Source: Limiplasma sp031549415
Lineage (GTDB): Bacteria > Bacillota > Clostridia > Christensenellales > Aristaeellaceae
Reading direction: 5' to 3'
Length of the DNA stretch: 64,000 nucleotides
Assembly (NCBI GenBank): GCA_031549415.1
Contig: JAVBPU010000007.1
Span: 62,001 to 126,000, forward strand
Below the pieces are notes generated by a model that saw only the letters and a program-made list of their open reading frames with translations, was not told the DNA's origin and ran no database searches. The translations under genes were made by a program, and so were the position numbers. Shown here piece after piece: positions 1 to 8,304 of the stretch; the stretch's first letter is position 1, and every line of letters starts with the position of its first letter.

Positions 1-2
1 CG

Positions 3-398
3 GCCTGCCAGGACCAGGGCATTGCCTTGGAGGTGGATATCCGCACCAGCCTGGAAGGGCTGGGCCTGCCCGCCTGGGAGATGTGCTGCGTGCTCAGCAA
101 CCTGCTGGACAACGCCATGGACGCGGCCAGGCAGGGGGAAAGCCCCCGTGTGGCCCTAGCCATGACAGAAAACCTGCGGGAGTTTGTATTTCGGGTGGAG
201 AACAACGGCCCAGCCATCCCCCCACAGTTATTGCCCTCGATTTTTGAGGCGGGGGTCAGTACCAAGGGAGCGGACCGGGGCATGGGGCTTTCCATTGTGC
301 GCAAAACGCTGGAGGATGCGGGCGGGCAAGTGAATTGCCAGAGCGGTGAGAGCGGCACGGTGTTTTTGGTCTCCGTGCCCAAGGGGACGGGGCCCTAA
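3..398 (+). CDS. Sensor histidine kinase, GHKL ATPase domain (5' truncated by window edge)
   Basis: This is the C-terminal end of a histidine kinase; the frame is open to the window edge, so the N-terminal sensor part is missing. The fragment is a GHKL ATP-binding domain: an N-box (NLLDNAMDAA) that coordinates Mg-ATP, a G1-like box (FEAGVSTKGADRGMGLSIV) and a final beta-strand pair with G2-like glycines. The N-box spelling NLLDNAMDAA and the direct end after the ATPase fold resemble the AgrC/CitA-type GHKL kinases of Firmicutes, which pair with LytTR or other response regulators. The partner regulator is not in the window. Downstream genes are polysaccharide genes 109 bp away, so co-transcription is possible but not shown. 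Confidence 0.85.
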   Translation, partial: ACQDQGIALEVDIRTSLEGLGLPAWEMCCVLSNLLDNAMDAARQGESPRVALAMTENLREFVFRVENNGPAIPPQLLPSIFEAGVSTKGADRGMGLSIVRKTLEDAGGQVNCQSGESGTVFLVSVPKGTGP

Positions 399-461
399 AG
401 AAAGCGGCCCGGGAGCTAGCACAATACCAGCAGAATATCGCCAGAGCACCAAAGGAAGAAA

Positions 462-500
462 GCGGGCCAAGCCCGCGGCGAGGAGAGCGGGCTGGCCCGC
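462..500 (+). repeat. Two tandem GC-rich hairpins ahead of the flippase gene
   Basis: GCGGGC-caa-GCCCGC is followed within a few bases by a second GC-rich inverted repeat using the same GCGGGC/GCCCGC words. No U-run follows, so it is not a classical terminator. It lies immediately before the AGGAGG of the next gene and could affect its translation or the stability of the mRNA. Confidence 0.4.
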
Positions 501-506
501 AGGAGG

Positions 507-2000
507 ATGGAACAGACCAAGAAGCATTTTTTGAAAAATATGGTGGGTTTTTCCATGACCGCATGGATTTCTTTTGTGGTGGGCTTTATTGCGTCCCCCA
601 TTGCCACCCGGCTGTTTGTTCCGGCGGAGCTGGGAAAGGTCAACCTGTTTAATACCTATTCGTCCTTGTTTGTGTCCCTTTGCTATTTGGGGCTGGACCA
701 GGCCTTCGTGCGCTTTTTCCGGGACCCGCCCAGCCGCAGCTCCAAGGCGGGCATGCTGGCCTTTTGCACGGCCACCTCCCTGGGCTTTGGCCTGCTGACC
801 ATTGGGGTGATGCTGCTGCATTGGCAGGGCATCAGCGCCCTTGTGATCCAGGAGGCGGATTTTTCGATTTTTCTGTGCCTGGGCCTGTTTGGGATGTGTA
901 GCATTTGGTTCCGTTACCTGTCTCTTAGCTACCGGATGGAGCAAAACGCCAAGCTGTACACCCTGCAAGGGGTGGTGCACATTGTGCTGACCAAGATTGC
1001 CTACCTGGCGGTGGGCTTTGGAAGCGCCAAGGGCAAGGACGCCATTTTGTTGCTGACGCTGCTGATGGGCCTGTTCACCTTGGCCTTTGTGCTGCTGCAG
1101 CGCAAGGACTTTGACTGGCGCTTTCTATCCCGGGTGGACAAGCCCTTCGCGCGGGAGATGGCCAGCTTTTCGGTGCCGCTGATTCCCATTGCGCTGATTG
1201 CGGCGCTGAATTCCGCTGTAAGCCCGGTGATGCTGAACCAGCTGATGGGCGCGGATGCCGTGGGGATTTTCACCAGCGCCCTGGGGCTGGCCTCCACCGT
1301 GAACATTGTGCAGACCGGGTTTAACACCTATTGGGCCCCCTATGTGTATGAGAATTACCAGACCAATAACAAGCGCCGCTTTTTCACCGTGCACCGCATC
1401 ATGGCCTGTGCCCTCACCCTCTTTGGCCTGGGCATTACGCTGCTGCAAGGGCCGGTGTTTCTGTTGCTGGGGCGGGACTACCGCAGCTCTGTAATTTATT
1501 TCCCCTTCCTGTTTTTGTCCCCCATCTGCTATTGCCTCAGCGAGACCACAGGCATGGGCATTGGCATTTCCAAAAAAACCTATTGGAACAGCGTCATTTT
1601 CTTCGCATCCGTGGTGGTGAACCTGGGCCTATGCTTCCTGCTCATTCCCACGCTGGGAGGGCTGGGCGCGGCGCTGGCCGCCGCCGCCGCCGCCATCGTG
1701 TCCCTGCTATGGCGCACCTGGGCCGGAGAGCGCTACTACAAGGCCATTGAGGATTACCGCTATGTGGGATATAGCTTGGCCCTGATGCTGGCGGCTTCCC
1801 TGGGCAACTGGCTGCTCCATGAAAGCCCGCTACTCAAGTACGTGCTTTTGCTGGCGGTCTTGGCCCTGGCCTGCTTCCTGTTCCGCCGGGAGATTCGCAT
1901 GCTGTGGCAAACGGCCCTGCAGGTGGTGAAAGAGGGAAAACAGGCCCTGACGCGAAAGATGTCGCCCGTACCCACCAAAGAGGAGGAGGACCAGCCGTGA
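507..2000 (+). CDS. Wzx-like oligosaccharide flippase (MATE/MOP superfamily)
   Basis: A 497-residue integral membrane protein with about 12-14 hydrophobic segments spread over its whole length, the layout of MOP-superfamily polysaccharide transporters (Wzx/RfbX), which flip lipid-linked glycans across the membrane. The N-terminus (KNMVGFSMTAWISFVVGFIASPIATRLF, cut here to its sense: Gly/Pro-rich first helix with a PxATRLF end) is typical. The next gene, a glycosyltransferase, overlaps the stop codon, supporting a glycan role. The AGGAGG at 501-506 directly abuts the ATG, which is unusually close; the next in-frame ATG at 540 has no clear ribosome binding site. The substrate cannot be told. 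Confidence 0.85.
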   Translation: MEQTKKHFLKNMVGFSMTAWISFVVGFIASPIATRLFVPAELGKVNLFNTYSSLFVSLCYLGLDQAFVRFFRDPPSRSSKAGMLAFCTATSLGFGLLTIGVMLLHWQGISALVIQEADFSIFLCLGLFGMCSIWFRYLSLSYRMEQNAKLYTLQGVVHIVLTKIAYLAVGFGSAKGKDAILLLTLLMGLFTLAFVLLQRKDFDWRFLSRVDKPFAREMASFSVPLIPIALIAALNSAVSPVMLNQLMGADAVGIFTSALGLASTVNIVQTGFNTYWAPYVYENYQTNNKRRFFTVHRIMACALTLFGLGITLLQGPVFLLLGRDYRSSVIYFPFLFLSPICYCLSETTGMGIGISKKTYWNSVIFFASVVVNLGLCFLLIPTLGGLGAALAAAAAAIVSLLWRTWAGERYYKAIEDYRYVGYSLALMLAASLGNWLLHESPLLKYVLLLAVLALACFLFRREIRMLWQTALQVVKEGKQALTRKMSPVPTKEEEDQP

Positions 2001-3148
2001 CCAAGCGCCTCTTGATGATTGCCGACGCGGACGGGTTTTGGACCCGCCGGTACATTCAATATTTGCTGTTGCCCGCCGGGTACCAGGTGGTGCTGTTCCC
2101 CATTTGGGGCAACCAGGGCACCCACGCGGATTTTTACCGGGAGAACGGCATCCAGGTCTACCAGGATACCCATCGGCTGCCTGTGATCCGCCATATTCCC
2201 AGGCTTCGCATGTGGGCGCGGATTTGGCTGAATGCCCGGGACCTATGCAAAATGGGGCCCTTCCAGATCATTCACAACCACTTTTTGTCCCAGCGGGACT
2301 TGGCGCTGGGGGCCCAAGTGAAAAAGCGCTTTCCCGGCGCGCGGTGGGTTTGCAGCTTTTGGGGCAGCGACCTGCTGCGGTCCTCCCGCTTGGAGCTGGG
2401 CCGGATGAAGCCGTATCTTGGTTGCTGCAATGGGGTAACCATTCATTCCGCGTTGCAGGAGGGCTTGCTGCTGGAGACCTACGGTCCAGAGATTGCGTCA
2501 AAAGCAAGCTTGGTCTATTTTGGCCAGCCGGTGCTGCAGGATATTGACCAGGTGCGGGGCCAGCTCACCAAGGCCCAGTGCCAGGAGGCTTTTGGGATCG
2601 AAACGGGCCGAAAGGTAGTCTGCGTAGGATATAGCGCCTCCAAGGCCCAACATCACCATCAGATGCTGGAGGCCCTGGCGGCGCTGCCCCCGGCGCTGCT
2701 TGCCAACTTGGCGTTGGTGTTGCAAATGTGCCATGGAGATGGTAACGGGGCCTATGTACAAAGCGTCCAGGAGCAGGCCCAGAAGCTTCCCTGCCAGGTG
2801 GTTCTGCTTACTGATTTTTTGGACGGCACCCAAAGCGCCAAGCTGCGCCTGGCGGCGGACGTGTTCATTCTGGCCATCCAAACGGACGCCTTCTCCGCCA
2901 GCCTGCAGGAATACCTGTACGCCGGTGCGCAGGCTGTGGTGGGCGACTGGCTTTCCTACCCGCAATTGCAGGAGCTGGGCATCACGTTGATTCCCTTTTC
3001 AGACTATGCACAGCTTCCTGTCCTGGTGGAGCAGGCTCTTGCCCAGGAGGTCGGCCAGGAGCAGCGGGAGCGCCGCGCCCTTTTGGGGGAGCGGTATTCC
3101 TGGGACCAGGTGCGGGAGGGCTGGCTGAGGCTATATCAAACGGAATAA
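1997..3148 (+). CDS. Glycosyltransferase, GT-B fold (GT4-like)
   Basis: 383 residues, starting at the GTG that overlaps the flippase stop (GTGA) and is preceded by AGGAGGAGGA at 1981-1990; a longer ORF upstream runs inside the flippase gene and is not credible. The N-terminal half begins with RLLMIADADGFWTRRYIQYL, the open Rossmann start of GT-B enzymes, and has the HNHF and FWGSDLLR segments common in GT4 and related enzymes. The C-terminal half (SASKAQHHHQMLEAL ... FILAIQTDAFSASLQEYLYAG) carries the usual nucleotide-sugar binding region with the acidic/Gln ending near residues 320-335. No signal or membrane segment is seen, so it acts at the cytoplasmic face. Acceptor and donor are unknown; the translationally coupled flippase suggests a lipid-linked glycan. 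Confidence 0.8.
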   Translation: MTKRLLMIADADGFWTRRYIQYLLLPAGYQVVLFPIWGNQGTHADFYRENGIQVYQDTHRLPVIRHIPRLRMWARIWLNARDLCKMGPFQIIHNHFLSQRDLALGAQVKKRFPGARWVCSFWGSDLLRSSRLELGRMKPYLGCCNGVTIHSALQEGLLLETYGPEIASKASLVYFGQPVLQDIDQVRGQLTKAQCQEAFGIETGRKVVCVGYSASKAQHHHQMLEALAALPPALLANLALVLQMCHGDGNGAYVQSVQEQAQKLPCQVVLLTDFLDGTQSAKLRLAADVFILAIQTDAFSASLQEYLYAGAQAVVGDWLSYPQLQELGITLIPFSDYAQLPVLVEQALAQEVGQEQRERRALLGERYSWDQVREGWLRLYQTE

Positions 3149-3149
3149 G

Positions 3150-3435
3150 CCATGGACCCAGCGGCCTCGCCGCTGGGTCCATGGGTCCGTTAGGGGCTGC
3201 CGCCCCTAAATCCGGTTGTTCGGTGTCGTACAAGGCACTGCCGTGCCTTGTACTCGCCTCACTGCCCCACCTCTCACTCGCTTTTGCCTACGGCAAAGCG
3301 CCCACAGGGCGCAGGCTCGTTGGCGGTGCCCCGCTCAGGGCTTCGCCCTGAACCCTTCATTTCACCGCGTTTCACGCGGGGAACAAAATAATGCAAGGCT
3401 TTAACTGGCCCAGCGGCCTCGCCGCTGGGTCCATT
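3150..3435. repeat. Array of short GC hairpins bounded by two copies of the same stem
   Basis: This gene-free stretch is almost entirely small inverted repeats: CCATGGACCCAGCGGC-ctc-mirror (3150-3184), TTAGGGGC-tgcc-mirror (3190-3209), GTACAAGGCAC-tgcc-mirror (3228-3253), TTTGCC-tac-GGCAAA and GCGCCC-aca-GGGCGC (about 3283-3312), TCAGGGC-ttc-GCCCTGA (about 3335-3351), CCGCG/CGCGG, and a second GGCCCAGCGGC stem (about 3408-3434). The first and last stems share the core GGACCCAGCGGC. Because it lies between converging genes, the outer stems may end transcription of both, but few have U-runs. It resembles the shorter hairpin stretches near 26.1 and 45.5 kb. Confidence 0.7.
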
Positions 3436-3440
3436 GTTTT

Positions 3441-5078
3441 TTAGCGAATGTCGATGGGGTTTCCCAAAAGGTCATAGAGCAAGAAGGAAATCTCATAATC
3501 GACGCTGGAAAGCTCCTTCCCCGTTTCCGGGTCCTGGCTCAGGAGCGTGGTGGCCTTCACCACGCGGCCTTCAATAAAGCCGCACAAGGGCGTGGTGGGC
3601 ACGTTGCTGACCACAGTAAAGCTTTTGCCCAGCCGGGTCAGGTACTGCACCAGATTGCCCTCAAACTCAGCGCTGCCCAAATTGGCGGAGAAGGCCGCGG
3701 CGCTGTCGTACATGCTGAGAATGCGGTTGCTGCCCCGCACGTCAATAAAGCCATACCCGCCCTTGTAGCTGACACAGGACATGCCATCCGCCCCAAAGGG
3801 CGTAAAGGTGGCCCAGGTGGGCTTTAGCACCACAGCCCCGTCTAGGGACAACAGCCCCCAAAGCTTGTTGTTGCGCATCCAGGCCCGGTGATACATAGGG
3901 TCAAAGTCGGTGATTTCATCGTATTTGTAGGGCACCACCCACTTGCCCTGGAGGTCGATGATGCCCCATTTGTTGCTGCGCTTTACGGCGCACCGGTCCT
4001 GGGTAAACACCCCCACCGCCTGGAAAGCGGGCTTGATCACCACTTCACCCTGGGCATTCACAAAGCCCCATTTTTTCTTTTGTGCAAAGCCTGCCAACCC
4101 GTTTCCAAAGGAGCTGACACCATCATACTGCAAGGGGATCACCACTTGGCCCGTGGCATCGATGAACCCGGCCCGCTTTTCCTGGCTGACCCCAGCAACC
4201 CCTTCCGCAAAGGGCAAGGCGCTATCCCAGGCAAAACCGCCTGGCAGCATTTGCCCGTCCAGGCCCAGGTAGCCCCATTTGCCGCCCTGCTGGACAGGGA
4301 TGAAGCCCTCCCGAAGGGCTCCAATGGCTTCATACCGCTCCCCAAGGGGTTGGCCCGTGGTGAGATTGAGCAAAGTATGCGTTTCCCCGGCGCGAAGGGC
4401 CGCGAAGCCGTCCACGGTCCATAGGATTTCATCGTACTGGAGGGGGGCCACCAGCTCTCCGTCCCGGCGCAGCAGCCCATACTTGCCTTCCTGTGGCAAA
4501 AGGTCGGTTCCATCGCAGGCCGTAGCGCCCATGAACACGGCGGCCACGGGCATGGGGGTGGCGCTGCCTTCCACGGCGCTTTCCCTGCGAAAGACCCGCT
4601 CTGCCCAGTCAAACTGGGCTTCAATGAGGATTTTTCCGGAGGCATCCACGTAGCCAAAGCGGTTTTCATGCTGGAAGCGATGGCAGTAAAGAGCCTCGGC
4701 CAAGGCTTTGAGGGCCGCGCCATCCAAAAAATCGCCCACTTCCGCAAAGCCCGCGATGGCATCGGCGGGCATGTTGCGCAGCAACGCAAGCTTGGCGTCG
4801 ATATAATCCTCGTAGGCGAGGGAGTCCTGGTACTGGCCCAGTTTGGCAAAGATGTTGATGGCACTGACAAAATCACCGCTGGCAAGCAACTGACGCGCCT
4901 CTTGGTATTCCGTTTCCGCCCCAATGGGAGCGGTTTGAGAGATGACCAAAGACGGGTTTTGGGTGGAGGGTTCCGTGGGCGTTGCCGCATCGGTCACCAG
5001 GTAGGTACCGGCGGCCAGCGCCGTCCCGCTGGCCATGGCTACGCAAAGGGCAAGGACAAGGATGATTCGGTGTTTCAT
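3441..5078 (-). CDS. Secreted WG-repeat protein
   Basis: 545 residues. The first 23 form a signal peptide (KHRIILVLALCVAMASGTALAAG). Residues about 55-135 look like a short helical TPR-type segment (YQEARQLLASGDFVSAINIFAKLGQYQDS). From about residue 140 come at least seven WG-type repeats of roughly 35-45 residues, e.g. FGYVDASGKILIEAQFD, KWGYLGLDGQM, RAGFIDATGQVVIPLQYD, KWGFVNAQGEVVIKPAF, KWGIIDLQGKWVVPYKYD. WG repeats form beta-propeller-like surfaces; no enzymatic residues are evident and function is unknown. The gene diverges from asd with its own promoter and a GAGGGG ribosome binding site just upstream of the ATG. Confidence 0.85.
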   Translation of the reverse strand: MKHRIILVLALCVAMASGTALAAGTYLVTDAATPTEPSTQNPSLVISQTAPIGAETEYQEARQLLASGDFVSAINIFAKLGQYQDSLAYEDYIDAKLALLRNMPADAIAGFAEVGDFLDGAALKALAEALYCHRFQHENRFGYVDASGKILIEAQFDWAERVFRRESAVEGSATPMPVAAVFMGATACDGTDLLPQEGKYGLLRRDGELVAPLQYDEILWTVDGFAALRAGETHTLLNLTTGQPLGERYEAIGALREGFIPVQQGGKWGYLGLDGQMLPGGFAWDSALPFAEGVAGVSQEKRAGFIDATGQVVIPLQYDGVSSFGNGLAGFAQKKKWGFVNAQGEVVIKPAFQAVGVFTQDRCAVKRSNKWGIIDLQGKWVVPYKYDEITDFDPMYHRAWMRNNKLWGLLSLDGAVVLKPTWATFTPFGADGMSCVSYKGGYGFIDVRGSNRILSMYDSAAAFSANLGSAEFEGNLVQYLTRLGKSFTVVSNVPTTPLCGFIEGRVVKATTLLSQDPETGKELSSVDYEISFLLYDLLGNPIDIR

Positions 5079-5111
5079 GGGCCGCCCCTCTTTCGTGTCA
5101 TTTGTATTTTC

Positions 5112-5140
5112 ATTGTATCATGGCGGGTAGGCGCGCGCAA
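5112..5140 (-). promoter_or_regulatory. Promoter of the WG-repeat gene
   Basis: Reading the minus strand, TTGCGC (5135-5140) and TACAAT (5112-5117) are separated by 17 bp, a good match to the housekeeping sigma factor's consensus. It lies about 35 bp ahead of the start codon and is back to back with the asd promoter. Confidence 0.6.
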
Positions 5141-5154
5141 TGGGCCTCTGCGCG

Positions 5155-5184
5155 TTGACAACGCTTGCCGGTTAATGGTATTCT
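5155..5184 (+). promoter_or_regulatory. Promoter of the asd-dapA-dapB operon
   Basis: TTGACA at 5155-5160 and TATTCT at 5179-5184 are 18 bp apart. Transcription would start near 5191 and leave a leader of about 100 nt before asd. The leader has a small AAGGAA/TTCCTT stem followed by a pyrimidine run near 5230, too weak to call an attenuator, and it is too short and lacks the conserved core for a lysine riboswitch. Confidence 0.7.
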
Positions 5185-5292
5185 TTAGCAATGGGTGCAC
5201 TTTTCATGGTTTTGCGCATACTGATGCAAGGAAGAATTCCTTTTCTTTTACAGGGAGCAATGTCATGAAAGCGCAGGAAAGAAGGAAGATGG

Positions 5293-6375
5293 ATGCGGCA
5301 ATATCAGGTGGGAATCATTGGCGCCACAGGCATGGTAGGACAGCGCTTTGTGCTGCTACTGAAGGATCATCCCTGGTTTTTGGTAACCTGCCTGGCGGCC
5401 AGCGGCCGCAGCGCGGGCAAAACCTACCGGGAAGCCACCCAGGACCGCTGGGCCTTTGAGGAGCCGATTCCCGAAGCCGTGGCGTCCATGAAGGTGCTGG
5501 ACGCGGCCAATTTGGACGAAATCGCGCCTTTGGTGGATTTTGTGTTCTGCGCCGTGGACATGAACAAAGAGGACACCCTGGCTCTGGAAGAGCGCTATGC
5601 CAAGGCGGAGATCCCCGTCATCAGCAACAACAGCGCCAACCGCATGGTGGCGGACGTGCCCATGATGATTCCGGAAATCAACGGCGACCACGCCAAAGTC
5701 ATCGAAATTCAGCGAAAGCGGCTGGGCACAAAGCGCGGCTTTATTGCGGTGAAGCCCAATTGCAGCATCCAGAGCTATGTGCCTGCCCTGTGGCCCCTGC
5801 TGGACTTTGAGCCGGAAAGCTTGATTGCCTGCACCTATCAGGCCATCAGCGGCGCGGGCAAAACCTTTTTGACTTGGCCGGAAATGGTGGACAATGTGAT
5901 TCCCTACATTGGCGGGGAAGACGAAAAGAGTGAACGGGAGCCCCTCAAGATTTTTGGCACGGTGGGCAGCCAGGGCATTGAGTTGGCCCAAGGGCCCAAC
6001 ATCAGCGCCCAGTGCCTGCGGGTGGCCTGCACCGATGGGCACATGGCTGCGGTCAGCGTCAAGTTCCGGCAGAGGCCCACCCTCCAGCAGATTTTGGACC
6101 GTTGGGAAAACGCCAAGCCCGCGACCCAAGAGATGGGCTTGCCTTCTTCTCCCTCCAAGTTTTTGCATTATTTTGAGGACCCCACCCGTCCGCAAACCCG
6201 CCTGGACCGGGACTATGAAAAGGGCATGGGCATTACCATTGGCCGCCTTCGGGAGGACAATGTGATGGATTATAAGTTTGTATGTTTAAGCCATAACACC
6301 TTGCGGGGCGCGGCGGGGGGCGGGGTGCTCAGCGCCGAATACCTGTGCAAGCAGGGCTACATCACAAAGCGGTAA
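5293..6375 (+). CDS. asd: Aspartate-semialdehyde dehydrogenase
   Basis: Reduces aspartyl-4-phosphate with NADPH to aspartate semialdehyde, the branch point to lysine, threonine and methionine. 360 residues. The N-terminal Rossmann motif is GIIGATGMVGQRFV (residues 7-20); the catalytic cysteine is Cys157 in VKPNCSIQSYVP. The spacing and sequence around it, and the length, fit the archaeal/fungal-type branch of the family that is common in Clostridia, rather than the shorter-loop E. coli type. The ATG at 5293 follows AAGAAGGAAG; an out-of-frame ATG sits four bases earlier. First gene of an operon with dapA (27 bp downstream) and dapB. Confidence 0.95.
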   Translation: MRQYQVGIIGATGMVGQRFVLLLKDHPWFLVTCLAASGRSAGKTYREATQDRWAFEEPIPEAVASMKVLDAANLDEIAPLVDFVFCAVDMNKEDTLALEERYAKAEIPVISNNSANRMVADVPMMIPEINGDHAKVIEIQRKRLGTKRGFIAVKPNCSIQSYVPALWPLLDFEPESLIACTYQAISGAGKTFLTWPEMVDNVIPYIGGEDEKSEREPLKIFGTVGSQGIELAQGPNISAQCLRVACTDGHMAAVSVKFRQRPTLQQILDRWENAKPATQEMGLPSSPSKFLHYFEDPTRPQTRLDRDYEKGMGITIGRLREDNVMDYKFVCLSHNTLRGAAGGGVLSAEYLCKQGYITKR

Positions 6376-6402
6376 CCTGGACGACGGAAAAGGAGGCGGC
6401 TT

Positions 6403-7302
6403 ATGGCTTCAAAGGCTTTGTTTCAGGGCAGCGCGGTGGCGCTGGTGACCCCCTTTGCGAACGGTAAGGTAGACGTACCCTCCATCCATAAGCTGGTGGA
6501 GTTTCAGATGGAAAACGGCACCGCCGCCATTGTGGCCTGCGGCACCACGGGCGAGCCTGCCACCATGTCCCCTCAGGAGCAGGAGCTGGTGGTGCGGGAA
6601 GTGGTGAAGGCGGTCAACGGCCGGGTGCCGGTGATTGCGGGCACGGGAAGCAACTGCACCCAGCACGTGATCGACACCGCCAAGCGCTACGAGGACTTGG
6701 GCTGCGCCGCGCAGTTGGCGGTGACCCCCTACTATAACAAAACCTCAGCCGAGGGCTTGTACCGGCACTTTATGGAGATTGCGGAAAAAACGGCCCTGCC
6801 CATCCTGATTTACAACGTGCCTAGCCGCACCACCCTCGATATTTCGCCGGAGGTGCTGGACCGGCTGGCCAGCTGTGAGCAGTTCATCGGCTTGAAAGAG
6901 AGCAGCTACAACATTCCCCTGGTGATGGAAAAAATCCGCCGGGTGGGCGGAAGGCTTGTGATTTACAGCGGCAATGACGACACGGTGGTGCCCTTGATGG
7001 CCCTGGGGGCCGAAGGCGTGATTTCCGTGGTGGCCAATGTGCTGCCCAAGGAAATGGCGATGATGGCCAACAGCTACCTGCAAGGCGACACCAAAACAGC
7101 CCTGGATTTGCAGCTGCGGCTGATGCCCATATGCCAAGCCTTATTCCTAGAGGTGAGCCCCATTCCCGTAAAAGCGGCCGTGGACATGATGGGCCTATGC
7201 GGTGGGGAGGTACGGCTGCCCCTGGTGCCTATTGCGCAGGAAAACCGACAAAGGCTGCGGGCATCCCTGCTGGATATGGGTGTGGAGCTTACCAAAGACT
7301 GA
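6403..7302 (+). CDS. dapA: 4-hydroxy-tetrahydrodipicolinate synthase
   Basis: Condenses pyruvate with aspartate semialdehyde, the first committed step to diaminopimelate and lysine. 299 residues, a complete TIM barrel of the DapA/NAL family. The Schiff-base lysine is Lys165 (FIGLKESS), the catalytic tyrosine is Tyr137 (ILIYNVPSRT) and the pyruvate-binding GTTGE motif is at 47-51. AGGAGGCGG precedes the ATG. It sits directly between asd and dapB, giving three consecutive pathway steps; diaminopimelate also feeds peptidoglycan and, through dipicolinate, spores. Confidence 0.97.
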   Translation: MASKALFQGSAVALVTPFANGKVDVPSIHKLVEFQMENGTAAIVACGTTGEPATMSPQEQELVVREVVKAVNGRVPVIAGTGSNCTQHVIDTAKRYEDLGCAAQLAVTPYYNKTSAEGLYRHFMEIAEKTALPILIYNVPSRTTLDISPEVLDRLASCEQFIGLKESSYNIPLVMEKIRRVGGRLVIYSGNDDTVVPLMALGAEGVISVVANVLPKEMAMMANSYLQGDTKTALDLQLRLMPICQALFLEVSPIPVKAAVDMMGLCGGEVRLPLVPIAQENRQRLRASLLDMGVELTKD

Positions 7303-7325
7303 CGGAAGAAACAGGAGGGACCCGC

Positions 7326-8087
7326 ATGCGCATCATCATCGGCGGAGCGCTGGGGCGCATGGGCCACGAGGTGGCGGCAGCCGCGCAAACCCAGGGGATG
7401 CAGGTGGCCTGCGGCGTGGACGTGGCCTACCAGGGACAGCCCAGCCCATTTCCCTTGGTCGCCAGCTATGACCAGGCGGCCCAGTCGGCGGATGTGCTGA
7501 TTGATTTTTCCAGGCCGGATGGATTGCCTGAGGCCCTGGCTTTTTGCAAAAGCCGCCGGTTGGCGGCGGTGCTTTGCACCACGGGCTATACGGAAGTGGA
7601 AGTCAGGAGCATTGAGCAGGCGGCGAAAGAAATTCCCCTGTTACGCAGCGCCAATATGAGCCTGGGCGTCAGCGTGCTGGAGCAGCTGGTGGCACAGGCC
7701 AGCAAAGCCCTAGGGGAAAGCTTTGATATTGAAATTGTGGAGCGGCACCACCGCATGAAGGTAGACAGTCCCAGCGGAACGGCGCTGATGCTGTACGAGG
7801 CCGTAAAAAAGGAACTGGGCGCGGGGATCAACCCCGTGCACGGTCGCTATGGCCGCACAGAGCAGCGCCAAAAGGGCGATGTGGGCCTGCATGCGGTACG
7901 GGGAGGCACGGTGACCGGGGAGCATGAGGTGGGCTTTTACGGCGATGGGGAAGAGCTGATTTTGCTCCATAGAGCCGAAAGCCGCGCTCTCTTTGCCCAG
8001 GGAGCCTTGCGGGCGGCCCGCTTTTTGGCGGGGAAGCCTGCGGGGCTGTATACCATGCGGGATGTGGCCGCAGAGCTGCTCATGTGA
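7326..8087 (+). CDS. dapB: 4-hydroxy-tetrahydrodipicolinate reductase
   Basis: Reduces the DapA product with NAD(P)H to tetrahydrodipicolinate. 253 residues from the ATG at 7326, which follows an AGGAGGG; the open frame extends further upstream inside dapA but has no suitable start. The N-terminal nucleotide-binding loop is GGALGRMGHEV, the family signature is EIVERHHRMKVDSPSGTAL with the catalytic HH pair and the K-xx-PSGTA loop, and the dimer/substrate region VRGGTVTGEHEVGFYG follows. Last gene of the asd operon. Confidence 0.96.
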   Translation: MRIIIGGALGRMGHEVAAAAQTQGMQVACGVDVAYQGQPSPFPLVASYDQAAQSADVLIDFSRPDGLPEALAFCKSRRLAAVLCTTGYTEVEVRSIEQAAKEIPLLRSANMSLGVSVLEQLVAQASKALGESFDIEIVERHHRMKVDSPSGTALMLYEAVKKELGAGINPVHGRYGRTEQRQKGDVGLHAVRGGTVTGEHEVGFYGDGEELILLHRAESRALFAQGALRAARFLAGKPAGLYTMRDVAAELLM

Positions 8088-8090
8088 CTT

Positions 8091-8249
8091 AGAGCAAATT
8101 CCCAAAACATAGCCCAGTCTTTGTGGATCTTTTCCCCCGGCGCGGTGCCTCGTCCGGTCAGCATAGCACCACTATGCCTCCCTTCCTCGGCTGAGCGCCA
8201 GGGAAAAATCTCTCGCAAATCCTGTGGCTACGTTTTCGGAATTTGCTCT
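8091..8249. repeat. MITE-like 159-bp imperfect palindrome
   Basis: The element begins AGAGCAAATTCCCAAAAC and ends, on the opposite strand, AGAGCAAATTCCGAAAAC, so the terminal inverted repeats match at all but about one position over 18 bases and continue as (A/G)TAGCC. The interior is also roughly self-complementary (GATCTTTTCCCCCGGCGC against GAGATTTTTCCCTGGCGC), with a GCATAG-cacca-CTATGC stem near the centre, so the whole piece can fold into one long hairpin. It has no ORF. A further end of the same element is at 36611. It directly follows the dapB stop and precedes a terminator. Confidence 0.75.
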
Positions 8250-8254
8250 AAAAA

Positions 8255-8292
8255 CCCCCCGGTCGCGTTAAGCGCGACTGGGGGGGTCTTTA
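8255..8292. terminator. Bidirectional rho-independent terminator
   Basis: CCCCCCGGTCGCG (8255-8267) pairs with CGCGACTGGGGGG (8273-8285), one G-U pair, with a 5-nt loop. A TCTTT run follows on the plus strand for dapB and a TTTTT run follows on the minus strand for the converging XRE gene. Confidence 0.85.
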
Positions 8293-8304
8293 TGTAATCA
8301 CTTT

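Noticed and set aside
5185..5292. Lysine riboswitch in the asd leader
   Set aside because: The leader is about 100 nt, too short for the roughly 170-nt lysine aptamer, and no conserved junction sequence was seen.
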